Shown in pieces: positions 26,330-40,275 of a DNA stretch of 64,000 bases; position 1 is the stretch's first letter; each line of letters begins with the position of its first letter. Source of the DNA: Macrolepiota albuminosa. Its lineage: Eukaryota > Basidiomycota > Agaricomycetes > Agaricales > Agaricaceae. Location: the NCBI GenBank assembly GCA_027475525.1, contig JAMWFC010000046.1:1116001-1180000 (forward strand). The letters run 5' to 3'. A model generated the notes under the pieces. It worked only from the letters and a program-made list of their open reading frames with translations, searched no databases and was not told the origin of the DNA. Made by a program: the position numbers and the translations under genes.

Positions 26330-28335
26330 ATGCCGAAGCTCCCCTCGGCTCTCATTGCTCTGACTTTGACCATTTCCTCCGTCCTTGCCCAACAGCCTGT
26401 TTGGGGGCAGTGCGGTGGCCTTAACTGGACTGGCGACACAAGTCAGTTCATATCTTTTCCAGAGTTATTATTGACGTTGACTAATCATACATTACAGCTT
26501 GCGTGGCTGGATCGGTTTGCACGTACCAAAATGATTGGTACTGGCAATGTCTTCCTAGTACGACTGCTACCTCGATCACAACTAGGCCAAGTTCCAGTTC
26601 TACCACTGTCACTACTGCGAGTACCGCAACGAGCACCACTGCCAGTGCGACCCCGACTGTGGCCGCTTCAGGTTTCGTCACGACCTCCGGTACTCGCTTC
26701 GTTGTGAATGGTCAGCCTTACACCGTCGTTGGGTGAGCTCAACTTCTATAATGGTTATTCATTTCTCCATTTAACCATGACCTTTGTCAGTGGAAACTCA
26801 TATTGGATGGGCTTGATCGGTCTTAGCGTAGATAATATGAACAAGGCCTTTGCAGATATTGCGGCCGCTGGCGGAACCACCGTTCGCACCTGGTGAGCTA
26901 TGACCACAACGTTGCTTTTTTCTACCTAAGAAAAGAAACACTAGGGGTTTCAATGAGGTGACAAGTGCCAATGGCGAATATTACCAGATCTGGTCTGGAA
27001 GCACACCGACAATCAATACAGGAGCTACTGGCCTGCAGAACTTTGGTAATGCATAGGAAATCGAAGGTTGAGCGATTGCTGATCTTTCTCACAGATGACG
27101 TAGTTGCTGCTGCTAAGGCTAACGGCATCCGTCTCATCGTTGCCTTGTAAGCACATTCTATCCGCATTTGTACAGTCTGATGTTTATGAAAATTCCTCTC
27201 AAGAACCAACAATTGGTAAAAAAAAATTAACTCAACTCTAGGCAGAGTCGAGCTTACATGACTGACTTAATGAACAGGTCTGATTATGGAGGCATGGACG
27301 TATATGTCAGGCAGCTCCTGAATTCGCAGAATCATGACCTTTTCTACACAGACGCCACCGTCCAAGCCGCTTACAGGAATTATGTCAAGACCTTTGTCAC
27401 CCGCTACAAAGACGAGCCCACGATCCTTGCCTGGGAGCTTTCGAACGAGCCCAGGTGCCGAGGCACCACTGGGTATGTAGCTTCTTTGTGCCTCGAGACT
27501 CATACACTAACAAATGTGTACAGTACCTCCACGGGAACTTGTACGACAACTACGGTCACTGCTTGGATCAAGACTTTCTCTGCGTATATCAAATCCATTG
27601 ATTCTAACCATTTGGTCGCTATTGGTGATGAAGGTTTCTATAACGAACCCAATGGACCCAACTACCCCTACCAGTACGTTAGAGATGAATTATTGGAAGA
27701 ACGACTCTGACGTGTCTGTCAGAGGTAGCGAGGGTGTTGACTTTGCCGTTAACCTAGCTATCGATACTGTTGACTTTGGCACTTTCCACGTACGTTTTAT
27801 CACATTCCTGTTGACGTGCAATTGATCCTCTTCTGCATATAGTCCTATCCTGTATGTATTCACCACGCACGAAAACCACGCCATATCAGACACTAAAAAT
27901 AACCTAGGAATCTTGGGGTCAAGGCGGCAACTCGACCCTCTGGGGTGCTCAATGGATCTCTGATCATGCTGCTTCTCAGAACTCCGCGAAAAAACCTGTG
28001 ATTTTGGAAGAGTTTGGAGTTACGAGCGCGCAGACGACGACTTATCAGGCCTGGTTTGATGAGATTATCTCGTCTGGTCTGGCTGGAGACCTTATCTGGT
28101 AAGTCGACACTGCCTCAGAGAAGGGTTTCTTATATTTATTGTATCGTTTAACAACCAGGCAATCTGGGTCCCACCTCTCTAGGTTCGTCTCATTCATACC
28201 AGTATCCGTAGACAGTTTTCTGACATTTCTAACTCTAGTGGTGATACACCCAATGACGGATTCGCCATCTATCCTGATGGAGCTGTATACCCCATCCTCA
28301 AGGCTCACGCTGCTGCTTTGAAGGCTCGAGGCTGA
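26330..28335 (+). CDS. Secreted CBM1-GH5 endo-beta-1,4-mannanase
   Basis: Hydrolyses beta-1,4-mannan or glucomannan, secreted and cellulose-anchored. The ATG at 26330 starts a signal peptide (MPKLPSALIALTLTISSVLA). A CBM1 follows (VWGQCGGLNWTGDT, then SVCTYQNDWYWQCLP), then a Ser/Thr-rich linker and the catalytic domain: GTTVRTWGFNE, LTNNWSDYGGMD, WELSNEPRC with the acid/base Glu, GDEGFYN, and VILEEFGV with the nucleophile Glu. This motif set matches fungal GH5 subfamily 7. A 12-nt exon (27204-27215) encodes most of LTNNW and is needed for the frame. The stop is at 28333-28335. Many introns are present and no defect was seen. With the GH28 gene it marks a plant-biomass degrader. Confidence 0.93.
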
Positions 28336-28555
28336 GCGCTGACTTAATGAGTGTTTGGGAAAATGCATCGAATATATAATACTGTAGTCAAAGGCCATGA
28401 TCCATATGTAAAATCGTGAATTAAAAACTTTACACGTACATCTCACCTCTCTCGTAGACAAGAAGGAACAGATTCTACATAAATATAGAGGAAGAGAGGA
28501 TCCACTGGGGAGATGTTTATGTTTGTTGAGGATCTGAAGAATCTTCCACAACTTC

Positions 28556-29745
28556 ATGCCCTCAAACCGTTCGCTTTCCAGGTCTCCGCGTAGAAACCGC
28601 TCCAGGACACCTGAAAGAGACTTCAAGCTGCCCTACGATGCTCAACCAATATCGGAGTCTGATTATTTCCAAAAAAGCGACGAGTTCAGAACGTGGTTGA
28701 AAGATGAGAAGGGCAAGGTGAGTCATTGAGTCCTCACAAAACGAGGGCCTCATTAACACGAATTAATTCACACAGTACTTTGATGAACTCTCTGGTGATA
28801 GAGCTAGGAGGTAAGCACGTCTGTTTCCTACTTCGGTGGATCCTAATTTGTAAGACAGTTACTTTCGCAAGTTCGTAAAGGTGTGCTTGAACTTCCTTTT
28901 TGTGAAACCTCAAGTCGATTCATTCGACATATAGGCTTGGAATAGAGGGAAGTTACGCAGTATGTCATCTATTCATTTCTCTTCAACAGCTTCTTAATTT
29001 TGCCCAAGGGTCCCTCTACGCAGGTATCGATCCATCGACAGTCTCTGCAAAGGAAAGAACAGCTTATAAATGGTCTTTCGCATCGAAAAGCTCGCAAGCT
29101 GAAGTCGATGCTCTCAGAGCAACACGGGAAGAGATAGGCGCAGCGACATATAACCGAGAACATGCAGAACTTTCGTCACGAGCTGGCTCAACCAGTAGAG
29201 GACGAATGCAGGGACCAGCGATGCCTTCTGCTTCAGACCTCACATTATCTCGAGAGTTGGTAGCTGAACGAGAGCAAGAGGAACGGTCCTATAAGCGGAA
29301 ACGGGATAAGCTGGAGGCAAAGGAACGGATCGAGGATATGGTTGGTCCACGGGAGGTTGGTCGAGAAGGGATGCTTGAGAAGAAGAGGGCGAGGAGGGAG
29401 GCGGATAAGAGCTTTAGGGAGAAAGGCGACGAAGGGTTCGAGGTCGATGAGTCCACGTTGTTAGGTGGTGGAGACAGCTACAAGGATATGTGAGTTATGA
29501 CTTCTTCCATCGCATCTCAGTTGATGCGACGTATTCTGCAGGGTCGCCAGAAGAGATGCAGCGAAGAATAGATATAGTGCCGCGAGGGAGGAGAAAGCCG
29601 CTGCTGCCCGCGAACGAGCCGAGATGTTCAAACAGAAGGAACAGGTTTGATTTGGCTTATTGCTTCTGCTAATACTAATTTCTCTGAAATTTCAAAGGCT
29701 ACCATGGACATGTTTCAACAGTTGGCGAAACAAAGATTCGGATAG
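28556..29745 (+). CDS. Conserved coiled-coil protein with an RS-like N-terminus
   Basis: No function can be assigned with certainty. The N-terminus is Arg/Ser-rich (SRSPRRNRSRTPERDFKLPY), followed by EFRTWLKDEKGKYFDELSGD and SYFRKFVKAWNRGKLR. After three short introns comes a long charged coiled coil (29206-29490) with SASDLTLSRELVAEREQEE and READKSFREKGDEG, then ARRDAAKNRYSAAREEKAA and the C-terminus ATMDMFQQLAKQRFG. The RS-like start and basic coiled coil recall nuclear RNA-processing proteins, which is inference only. Start chosen at the first ATG that opens the RS block; an extra upstream exon cannot be excluded. Confidence 0.75.
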
Positions 29746-30145
29746 ACCGTATCTTGTATATATTCGCAGCAAATGTCTCCTATGGGTGATGGCAATGTTA
29801 CTTGGAATGCAAGCGAAAGCATGTATCGTCTTCCATTTTACCCCTTTGTGTACAATTTAGGACTTGCAACACGAGGTATCCTTCAACAAATGCTTTCATT
29901 AACATTATTCCTATCTTTGAAACACCGGTCCATGTGCCCTCTGCTCCGCGACATGATCCTGCTTCGTGGTGGTGAATCCCAGGCTCTTCACTTGGTCTCA
30001 ATAAAGACCCTGCAAGTGCCAACCATAAGCTACCTCAAACGATGTCTCCGGGCTGCAAATCGGCCCATAATGCAGCATGTACCTACTTCGAATAGTGTGA
30101 ACAAGGAAGACGCACGATATAGTACGTAGAACAATCTTCCTTTGC
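29746..30145. other. Intergenic, no gene supported
   Basis: An open frame at 29773-30129 (+) has no family resemblance and no splice partner. Confidence 0.4.
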
Positions 30146-30475
30146 CTAGTCCTCCAGTTTTTTCTTTCCTGACAAGACAACTTGTGGTGCACTCACCGAG
30201 ATGGCATTCTTTAGCTTTGGACCGACAGATATCAGCTCCGCGAGCGGGCCGGATGGCTGATCTCTCCATGAGGGCGCATTCAATTTAAGATATGTAAAAC
30301 TGCGACTGACCTGTGCACTCTTGGTGGGCGGCGTGAAAGATCGCACAACTCGCCTGACAATGACCTTCAAGAATTTGGCACGTTTCGACAAGGCCAATCG
30401 TATTTTCTGGTGGTACAAGCCATGAATTAGGCCAGAAAACAAAAGTATGTGAAGGGAGACTTACTGACGTCATGA
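30146..30475 (-). other. Possible small spliced gene, unrecognised
   Basis: Minus strand: ATG ACG TCA, then a well-formed 58-nt intron (GTAAGT, CTAAT branch, CCACCAG), then an exon reading KIRLALSKRAKFLKVIVRR and SFTPPTKSAQ. A second intron (GTCAGT to GATCAG) leads to an exon reading LAELISVGPKLKNAIS. The product is very basic. No family was recognised and the 3' end is not resolved. Confidence 0.3.
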
Positions 30476-30664
30476 TATGGGAAAGGGGGAATTAGTAGGA
30501 TGAGATCGACGGGGCACAAGTCAAGCTCCTCTGGTGGTGTCGGTGACTCTAAAGTTCAATGCTGGACTATCACTTATAGTCCTGACGGCAAGCTCCTCCA
30601 GTTACACGGCACAGTTGACGGCACGGTGCGGATATCTATCGGACGGACTATCTACAGCGCTCGT

Positions 30665-30818
30665 GGAAAACTTGGCTTCGGATAAGGACACTTCGCAAGT
30701 TTTCTTTGGCACGCGACCAAACACAGACATTCAGGTTCACCGGAAAACTTGGCTTCGGATAAGGACACTTCGCAAGTTTTCTTTGGCACGCGACCAAACA
30801 CAGACATTCAGGTTCACC
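30665..30818. repeat. Perfect 77-bp tandem duplication
   Basis: Copies 30665-30741 and 30742-30818 are identical and abut; flanking bases break the match on both sides. Confidence 0.97.
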
Positions 30819-31035
30819 TTGATGAATAGAAGTCTTCGTTTAAATCTCTTGTTTGATCAAAAAGCTGCATTTCTTGTGGTTGCAGAACGAATAGGCCAAC
30901 GACTTTATTTACCCAAAGTTCAGCCCTGTACCACAGAAACATGCAATAATGACTCAAGTGTGGCACAATACAACGATACAAGCCAAGGCCCCAGGAAAAT
31001 GATCAACTCATACAGGATGCCTACGTGAGTTACCA

Positions 31036-32343
31036 CTATGTAGAATCCTCCACCCACCCAATCTTATATAGTCTGTATCCAGACTCGTCAACCCTCCCAA
31101 CACCCAACTCCTTCTCCGCCTCTTCCATTTCCAAAATCCTCAGGGCCATCCCCTTCTTCCTTCCCTCTCCAGTTCCTGCAGGTGCGCTGTCATTGAACAC
31201 CCTCTCCACAGACTCGGCGAGCCCCTCGTGCCTTCCAACCTCCCTAACAGCATTAAACATCCAAAACACACCACCTTCCCCATCTTTGAGTTCAGATGAA
31301 GTTGGCCGACGAAGAAGCCGTTCAACGCACACGCGGATCCAGCGCGCGTGGTGTGGGTGGTATATTACGTCGGCAGCAAGTATGACGTCGAAGGGTTCGT
31401 CAAGTGGGGGTGATGTGGTGGGATACTCCCAGTCGAGGGTGTGGACTTGCACTTCTGGGAATGTATGTCTGGATGGTGAGGGTATAGATGATGAAGGGAG
31501 ATTGGCGGCGACGTTGATAGCAAGGTTCGCAAGCACGTCTGGGTGAAAGTCTGTCGCGATGACGGTGGGTGGGTGCGACCTGCCGTGCAAAAGTTTCGCA
31601 GCGAGAATGCTGAGGAGTCCGGTACCAGCGCCGAGCTCAAGGATGCGTAGAGGCCGATTGGAAGCGTGAGGCAAAGGGGTGAGAGAGAAAGAGGTCGGAT
31701 TTGCGCATATACGTTTCCCAAAACGGATACAGCTCCCCCAGCTCTGCAGCCCAACAGAGGTATGATCGTCCTCCAGCATTGGCGCATCATGAAGTTGAAC
31801 TTCAATCACCTCACCCTCACTGGTCGGGAACGACACAGAGCGCACCATAGCGGGTTCCTCTTCGTCTCGCTCTTCGTCATCCTCATTCTCTGTTACTTCA
31901 CCGATGAATGCAGAGAGGAGTTTCGTGGCCTCATCAAGGAGTCGCGTACGAGTTGCTTTATCATCATCTCCGAGCGCACCCTCGATCCATGAATCCGAAC
32001 GCGAGATGAAGCCCATGGTCCAGCGCAAGGCGAACTCGCGTTCAAGGGTATCGGCTCTGAGCACCTCAAGGTGCTCGTTGTCAGCAATGCTGGAGACGTG
32101 TGTTATGGTGCTTGGTTCTCCTTCGTCGTCAGAATTTTCGGCGGTAGCGTATCCAGAGTCAGTGTTGGTGCTATCGCCTAGGATCGTGCGTTTTGGGAGG
32201 GTTATTTGGGTGGGGAGTGGAGACGACCAGTAGACTGCACGCAACTTCTCCAAGGCTTCACTAACTTGTTGAGTGGATTGTGAGGAGAGCCGAGCAAGTG
32301 GGAACAGAAAGATCGTAGGATGATATGAACAGTTCGCGGCCAT
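31036..32343 (-). CDS. Family-16 (EEF2KMT/METTL21-like) protein lysine methyltransferase
   Basis: Intronless 435-residue frame. SAM-dependent methyltransferase of the Methyltransf_16 family, whose members mono- to trimethylate lysines on translation factors or chaperones; the exact substrate is not decidable. The Rossmann core shows QLHDAPMLEDDHTSVGLQSW ahead of motif I ILELGAGTGLLSILAAKLL, the acidic ribose-binding turn DFHPDVLANLAINV, and the catalytic-face motif FDVILAADVIYHPHHARWI. The N-terminal 150 residues are an acidic accessory domain, as in EEF2KMT-type proteins, and contain a Glu/Asp run (ENEDDEERDEEEP). The ATG at 32343 is the only credible start. It is unusual here in having no intron. 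Confidence 0.88.
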   Translation of the reverse strand: MAANCSYHPTIFLFPLARLSSQSTQQVSEALEKLRAVYWSSPLPTQITLPKRTILGDSTNTDSGYATAENSDDEGEPSTITHVSSIADNEHLEVLRADTLEREFALRWTMGFISRSDSWIEGALGDDDKATRTRLLDEATKLLSAFIGEVTENEDDEERDEEEPAMVRSVSFPTSEGEVIEVQLHDAPMLEDDHTSVGLQSWGSCIRFGKRICANPTSFSLTPLPHASNRPLRILELGAGTGLLSILAAKLLHGRSHPPTVIATDFHPDVLANLAINVAANLPSSSIPSPSRHTFPEVQVHTLDWEYPTTSPPLDEPFDVILAADVIYHPHHARWIRVCVERLLRRPTSSELKDGEGGVFWMFNAVREVGRHEGLAESVERVFNDSAPAGTGEGRKKGMALRILEMEEAEKELGVGRVDESGYRLYKIGWVEDST

Positions 32344-33419
32344 TACGATGTGATATTGTTGAAACTTCTAGTATTAAAAGGTAGTAATCTTTCTATGTCT
32401 TCTATATCGTGAGTCCTGGGTCCAATGGTATGTCTAGTTGGTCTAGAATTCTATAAAGGTTGGATGAGGGCCAGCGTGTTATACAAGGACAAGCATCGCA
32501 AAAGAATGGCAGGAAGACAAGAGAGGTGGGGCTATAAATAGCAATCAAGTGATAAAATATTTTTACCACGTGCGCTTCTCCGGTGGCGGTTAGATAAGAT
32601 CGGAGGTTATTGAAGAATACCGCGATGTCTTCGGCGACGTAGTCATTGAACTATGAGCTTGTTTCGCCTGCGCAGATGGTCAACGAGGCACAAGGGCTCA
32701 CAGTGTCAAATATGGTACCGCACGTGGTCGAAGTTAGTCCCCCCGAGGTAGGTCGAAGGCATAATATGTCGCGTTGAGAGCCGCGATCGCGAAGGTCAAG
32801 GATCAACTCGAAATGAGCTAGAGACGCCGTCAGAGCTGAGTAAAGAGACGCCAAATGAGTTGAAGTATGACGCGGGTAAAGAAGAGGAAAAAAAGGTAAA
32901 AGAGAGGGAAAAAGGTCAGAAAGATTGAACACTGCACAACGAGAGATTGGACGTTAATATTCGTACCGCCGCCACACCTCAGTCGCTTACCATCTGTGGT
33001 CGCTTCTGAGGCGTGTATACTGTGAACCCCAACTCATAATAACAATTCTAATCTACCTAGTTTATACTTTGTTATCCACGGTAGGTATCAATATAGTCGC
33101 TTACCATAATCTGTGATCGCTTCTGAGTTAATACTTCCTCTGTTATTAACATTAGATATGACGATCTTCCAGAAAGACATATCAATTGGTGCAACAAGTA
33201 CACTTTGTGAAGCTGGAATGAAGCTTGTACTTCCCAGGCTGTTCATTAATGACGATCTTCCACTTGGTCACCCGTCCATGGACGGTCCTACACTCCCAGG
33301 ATCTTGGATCTTACAAACGCGAGTTACTAACTTGGTATTGGACAGAACTTTGGCATGAACTATGAATTCTTGGCATACAAATCGTGCGTAAAGGCTCGAC
33401 AAGCTTCCCCACGGTGCGA
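32344..33419. other. Intergenic region
   Basis: No supported gene. A near-repeat of the phrase TCGCTTACCAT(AAT)CTGTG(A/G)TCGCTTCTGAG occurs at about 32989-33010 and 33101-33125. Confidence 0.5.
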
Positions 33420-34428
33420 TCAACAATTTCCCCACCTAACGCTGCCCATGCCATTGTGCGTCATGACTTCGTTGATCGCCTCCTTGAAACCTTCCGTGAA
33501 GCGCTCCATCTCGACGAGAGTTGTTATCGTTCTTTCACCATCTTGGTGTGTTACAACCCTTTCATCAAAAACATTCCTCCATGCACCGACAGTGGGAGAT
33601 GCGTCTTTTGCTTGATCGTTGTTTTGTTCGGAGGAATTCGTAGGTTTATACGATTTCTTGTCGAAATGCTTCCGTTTGTTATGGGGAAGACGGATCTGAG
33701 TTCTGAAGAACTTCTTGAGGTAGAATTTCCGCCCGACAAGCATCAATGAATAGACCGCGCTCACTTGAGGCCAAATGTCAAATGCATATCCTGCCTGAAC
33801 CTCTGCTTGACGAAAGACCTTCTCAGATGCATATTGAGTCAACTGCCCCGGTTTCACCTCAACAATCAGCATCACTCTCCGAGAGCCCGCAGTAATGTGA
33901 AATAATGCGAAATCGGGTTTCACTAACTCCTTTCCTAGTTTTTCAGAAGTAGAATCGGAGTACAAGCTAAACTCGAAGCTTGAGTAGTCATCCCTGTCTG
34001 AGGAGTCATCCCTGTCCGAAGAGTCATCCCTGTCCGAGGAGTCATCCCTGTCTGACGAGTCTGGCTTTGTGGCTTCCATACTTAAATTAGCCAGATAGTT
34101 TTCGCCTTCCTCAGAGTTGTTCCCGGCTTCTGGAACCATGTAAGGGTCGAGAGGATCTGCAAAGCGTTCAGTACTTCATGAAGAAACGCAGATGAAACCG
34201 AGAAAAAACGGACATACATTGTAAGACCTCTCTTGTCAATTCCCATTGAGGTGACACCGTTACCTGACAAGCGACGACAGATCCAACATCCAATGACCTT
34301 GCTATCTCGACAAACGCCATGTTCCATATCTCATAGTAACGGTACTCGAGATTGACCTCTTCTTCGTCATATATTTTTTGGAAAAGGTTCTTCAGAGTGT
34401 CCATCAGATCTCTCTGGAAGTTCGCCAT
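33420..34428 (-). CDS. Uncharacterised protein with a PD-(D/E)XK-like nuclease motif
   Basis: Exons 34428-34218 and 34156-33420 give 315 residues. No named family was recognised. The first exon is helical (MANFQRDLMDTLKNLFQ). After the intron an acidic tract with four SSDRDD repeats precedes the block KPDFALFHITAG followed by RVMLIVEVKPGQ. A Pro-Asp, a hydrophobic strand and then Glu-Val-Lys at this spacing is the layout of the PD-(D/E)XK nuclease fold. The C-terminal third (TTLVEMERFTEGFKEAIN) is helical. It is transcribed divergently from the unfamiliar gene at 35210. Activity is inference; many such fungal proteins are orphans or decayed. Confidence 0.7.
33982..34060 (-). repeat. 18-bp coding minisatellite (SSDRDD units)
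   Basis: Four units of about 18 bp differing by synonymous changes (CTGTCT, CTGTCC and GAG, GAA), encoding SSDRDD repeats within the PD-(D/E)XK-like gene. Synonymous drift among units says it is not a recent artefact. Confidence 0.85.
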
Positions 34429-35209
34429 GGAACGTTAACAAAGGAAGATGTGCGTGAGATTTGAGGAACGAATGAGGGAAGGAAGGGGACTTCTGTCTAA
34501 AATCGACGGTGCACATTTATATAGTCTCTTACGGAGCAAACTTCACTAAAATGGGCCAGAAAAGAAAGGAGGGTGTTCGATGACTCGTGGCAGCTTGTGA
34601 TGACAAGTCACTGAAAATCAGAAAGAAAAAGGAGAATCGTTACACATCAGTGATGAGGGATGGATACGTATCAAGGGCCACAGTCGAAGAAAAATGAAAG
34701 CAACTGGATCGGTCACAGAATCAAGCGAGGCACAAACCACGACATGAGGAGCCAACGATTCAATTTTTTTTTCTAGTGGCCGTTTGTGGCCTCTTGTGGG
34801 TACACGAGGACAATAGCTTATCACGTGGCATTAGGCCTGAGTACAGTAGTGACCCTTCCAGCCTTGATACGGACGTGATGCGTGAGTACCCAGAGGTTGC
34901 TCCAAGTTCAGAATCCACCAGAGATATGTGACAGTGCGATTGCAAGAGTGGGACAATAGACTACATTTTTGTCAGGGTCGTGGACCCTGGGGATATACAA
35001 GCATCATGAGGACACCAGGGTCCGGACATATTTCAAGATATGAACAATGGCGACGGCCAAATTCTAGTAGCCTAGGATTTCCTAAATCGAGTCCATTCGT
35101 AGCTATTCGATTGTTGTGTGGCGAGGCAAAATTGATTGGTCGTGTTTTGGTGAATTTTGTGTTTCAGTATAAAGGCTGCCCAACCTCAAACTCGGAAGTC
35201 CTTGACAAA
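34429..35209. other. Shared upstream region of a divergent gene pair
   Basis: Separates the PD-(D/E)XK-like gene (-) from the gene at 35210 (+). A TATAAA at 35169-35174 (GTATAAAGG) lies about 36-41 nt upstream of the + strand ATG. Confidence 0.5.
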
Positions 35210-35960
35210 ATGTCAAGTTCATCCGACTCTCAGAACCCTCAGAACTCTCAGAACTCTCAGAACTCTCAGAAAGAAGAGACCAAATCTACCATTCCTCAGA
35301 AGAATGTAGCAATTATTCGACCTCGCCAAGTATATGTCAAAAAGGTGGGGGTAGCAGTTTTGTTTTGATCTAAGGAATGATTTCTCAACGAGATGTTAGC
35401 CCTTGGCAGTGCTTCGACAATACGAACCTTTGGAGCATCTGCCTGCGTACCTTTGGCCTCAGATTGCACCCAAACATCGCTGGCCACCCGTATTGTATCA
35501 CGGTTTTCCTGTACCTACCAGCCGCCTAATCGACCATTGGTTAAACACATTCTTACCCCGGCTCGACAAAAACAAACTCTACGAAGAAGATTTGAAGTCA
35601 CTTGAGGAGCCACCTGTCCCGGAGAATTTTCTTTTCCCCGTAGTTTTGGACTTGGAACGCAGCTTGTCCCGTGAAGTCGGGTGGAGTATTAGGATTTTGC
35701 CGGTGCATGGTATGCCAGGAGATCGTTATTCACGAGTGGCAAGGTTACGTGATAACTACTACCCCCACCGCCCGCCCGATGATGTGATACAGCAACTCCA
35801 AGAGATCCTCGGGACTCAGGATCCTCCCATGTGGTATCTGACTTTCGGCGTCCATGCACAGTGGGATTCTTTTCCAGGTCTTAACCCCAACAACCCTCGC
35901 CCACGCCCACGTGTGCCAAAAGAGAACGCTGGGGAGAGTAGCGTAAATCCAATTTCCTAG
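35210..35960 (+). CDS. Uncharacterised protein with QNS repeats
   Basis: Exons 35210-35344 and 35400-35960 give 231 residues. No family was recognised. The N-terminus is low complexity with QNSQNSQNSQ repeats from a 9-bp unit (CAGAACTCT), then RPRQVYVKK. After a clean 55-nt intron the protein is Pro-rich and globular-looking: AYLWPQIAPKHRWPPVLYHG, NTFLPRLDKNKLYEEDL, LPVHGMPGDRYSRVARLRDN and HAQWDSFPGLNPNN. No signal peptide or membrane segment was seen. A TATA box lies about 40 nt upstream. Divergent from the PD-(D/E)XK-like gene, which is the only context clue. Confidence 0.65.
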
Positions 35961-36030
35961 GGTCATTGTTGGAAATTCCTTTGTACATCATCTAAATAAG
36001 CTGGTCACTTTGTTGTCCTACTGTCATGTG

Positions 36031-36184
36031 TAATGTGTGCGAAAATACATGTACGTCAAGATACCTCTGTAACCAATCTTTCTGGAACTGAATGCAATGA
36101 TCTTTGTTAATGTGTGCGAAAATACATGTACGTCAAGATACCTCTGTAACCAATCTTTCTGGAACTGAATGCAATGATCTTTGT
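36031..36184. repeat. Perfect 77-bp tandem duplication
   Basis: Copies 36031-36107 and 36108-36184 are identical and abut; both outer flanks mismatch. Confidence 0.97.
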
Positions 36185-36892
36185 GTTCTTGAGATCTTGA
36201 GTTTCACATGCATTGAGACAGCCATTTGATAGTCGAAGGGTGCGGCAGTCGACCTCGTATTTGTGGAGAGTAACCCTTTCATACGTGTGTCATTGCTTTA
36301 AATCTCACTCAGAAATGTATTACCATCATCACCATATGTCTCTATATTATTACTCATACATCCCTTACCCTTACTTGATAGGTACATACACCTGAGGTTC
36401 GAGTCATCTCTTGACTTGAACTTTAGGTATGTCTATCATTTCCATCTACTCACATAACACTAATGTCTTTTTTTGAACTTCAGATTATATATTAGTTTCC
36501 AATATGTTGTTTTACAAATTGCGCTATGCTTTTTCAGGGTGGGGGAAGAGGAATGAGCTCATATATGTTCTTTGATACAAACATCTGTAGGAGCCTCCAC
36601 TGATAATAATGCACTAATAATTCAAGACTGAAGGAAATGGTGAGAAATAGGGCTCGCCGAAATGGAGCACGAGAAAAATCCGCCTTGCGCACAAGTTCTG
36701 TGAACGGCTGTAACAGTAATAGTTGGCCATACTAATACCTGAGTCACATAAACGTCTTCTTCACAAGTCTTCTTTGTTTGTCAGGTTTCGAACGCTTTGG
36801 AAACTCGCTGTAAGCATTCATGAAAGTAATTGTAAAGCTTAATGAAGTACGATGCTCAGAACTACACCGCATGGCGACAACTGCTGCACTCA

Positions 36893-37046
36893 ACATATAC
36901 TCGTTCTATGACCCATCAGCCGAAGTTTGGGCAGCTAGCTACTTGTCAGCGTCAAACTTTAAGCCAATGACATATACTCGTTCTATGACCCATCAGCCGA
37001 AGTTTGGGCAGCTAGCTACTTGTCAGCGTCAAACTTTAAGCCAATG
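36893..37046. repeat. Perfect 77-bp tandem duplication
   Basis: Copies 36893-36969 and 36970-37046 are identical and abut. Confidence 0.97.
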
Positions 37047-37303
37047 GCTGGACCTGATACTTCTAGATCGTTCCATTCAAGGTGTCTTGCGACATAGCGG
37101 TTTACTCAAGTCACAACTAGGCAAATCAAGCCAATACCTCTTGTGAACACGGTTGACCCACCATGACGTATAGAGCCCACGAAAGCGTAGGTGAAGGCGC
37201 AAAGATTGGAACACAATTCAGATTGGTCCGATAAAAGACTTACTACTCTGGCATTTCTTTAAATGTGTAATTATGGGCTCCCGTCAATATCCAGTGGAGT
37301 CAA

Positions 37304-39695
<2,392 letters not shown>

Positions 39696-39899
39696 ATGTG
39701 AGAACCCAAAAAACTAAGTTGTCACTCGCTGAGGTCAGCTGAGAGCGGATCAATTATGTAGCCGTGCCGATAGAATAATTTGGTAGTACACAATTGGACA
39801 TATACATAGAAACCGTGGTATTATGTGTATATACAAGTGCCAAGTTGGGCACGAGTCATGTACAGAAATAGGAGTGAATAATGGAGCGCAGCGTGCATG

Positions 39900-39944
39900 T
39901 CTAGACTACACGGAGAACGGCATATCTAGACTACACGGAGAACG
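39900..39944. repeat. 20-bp direct repeat, period 25
   Basis: The word TCTAGACTACACGGAGAACG occurs at 39900 and 39925. Unlike the 77-bp class this is a short natural-looking repeat. Confidence 0.8.
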
Positions 39945-40275
39945 AGTAATCTACACAGATGTTGAGACAGATCCAAAGGCGTTGATGTGCAGAGGTTAAC
40001 CAGTTGAGTCCGTCATCGTTAAGAATACAAATGATATGTTGAGAGATGGCCACATAGAATCAATGGAGGATCACCAAGGTGTAGGTGTTCAGTGGGGTTG
40101 TTGAAGGTTATGTGGCGCTTAGCGCACACGGCGCGACCGCGCAGGTGTCCAAAATTGGCGTCCTTAGCGGAACATGCCTGGAGTCTGGCGCTTGAATTAA
40201 GTACCGGTTTTATCGAAAATAAATCGCTGCTTACCATGAGCATGAGTTTTTCATCCCAAGCCTACTTGAGGCCGA

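Larger units (their letters stand above)
35961..37303. other. Intergenic region with two 77-bp duplications
   Basis: No gene is supported. Two 77-bp duplications suggest two contig joins in this stretch, so its order may not be reliable. Confidence 0.5.

Noticed and set aside
30500..30685. WD40-like fragment (TITYSPDGKLLQLHG)
   Set aside because: A single short stretch resembling one WD repeat with no second blade; too little to call a gene, and a 77-bp duplication begins within it.
36390..36420. GGTTCGAGTC as a tRNA B-box
   Set aside because: Upstream bases do not form a cloverleaf or an A-box at the right distance.
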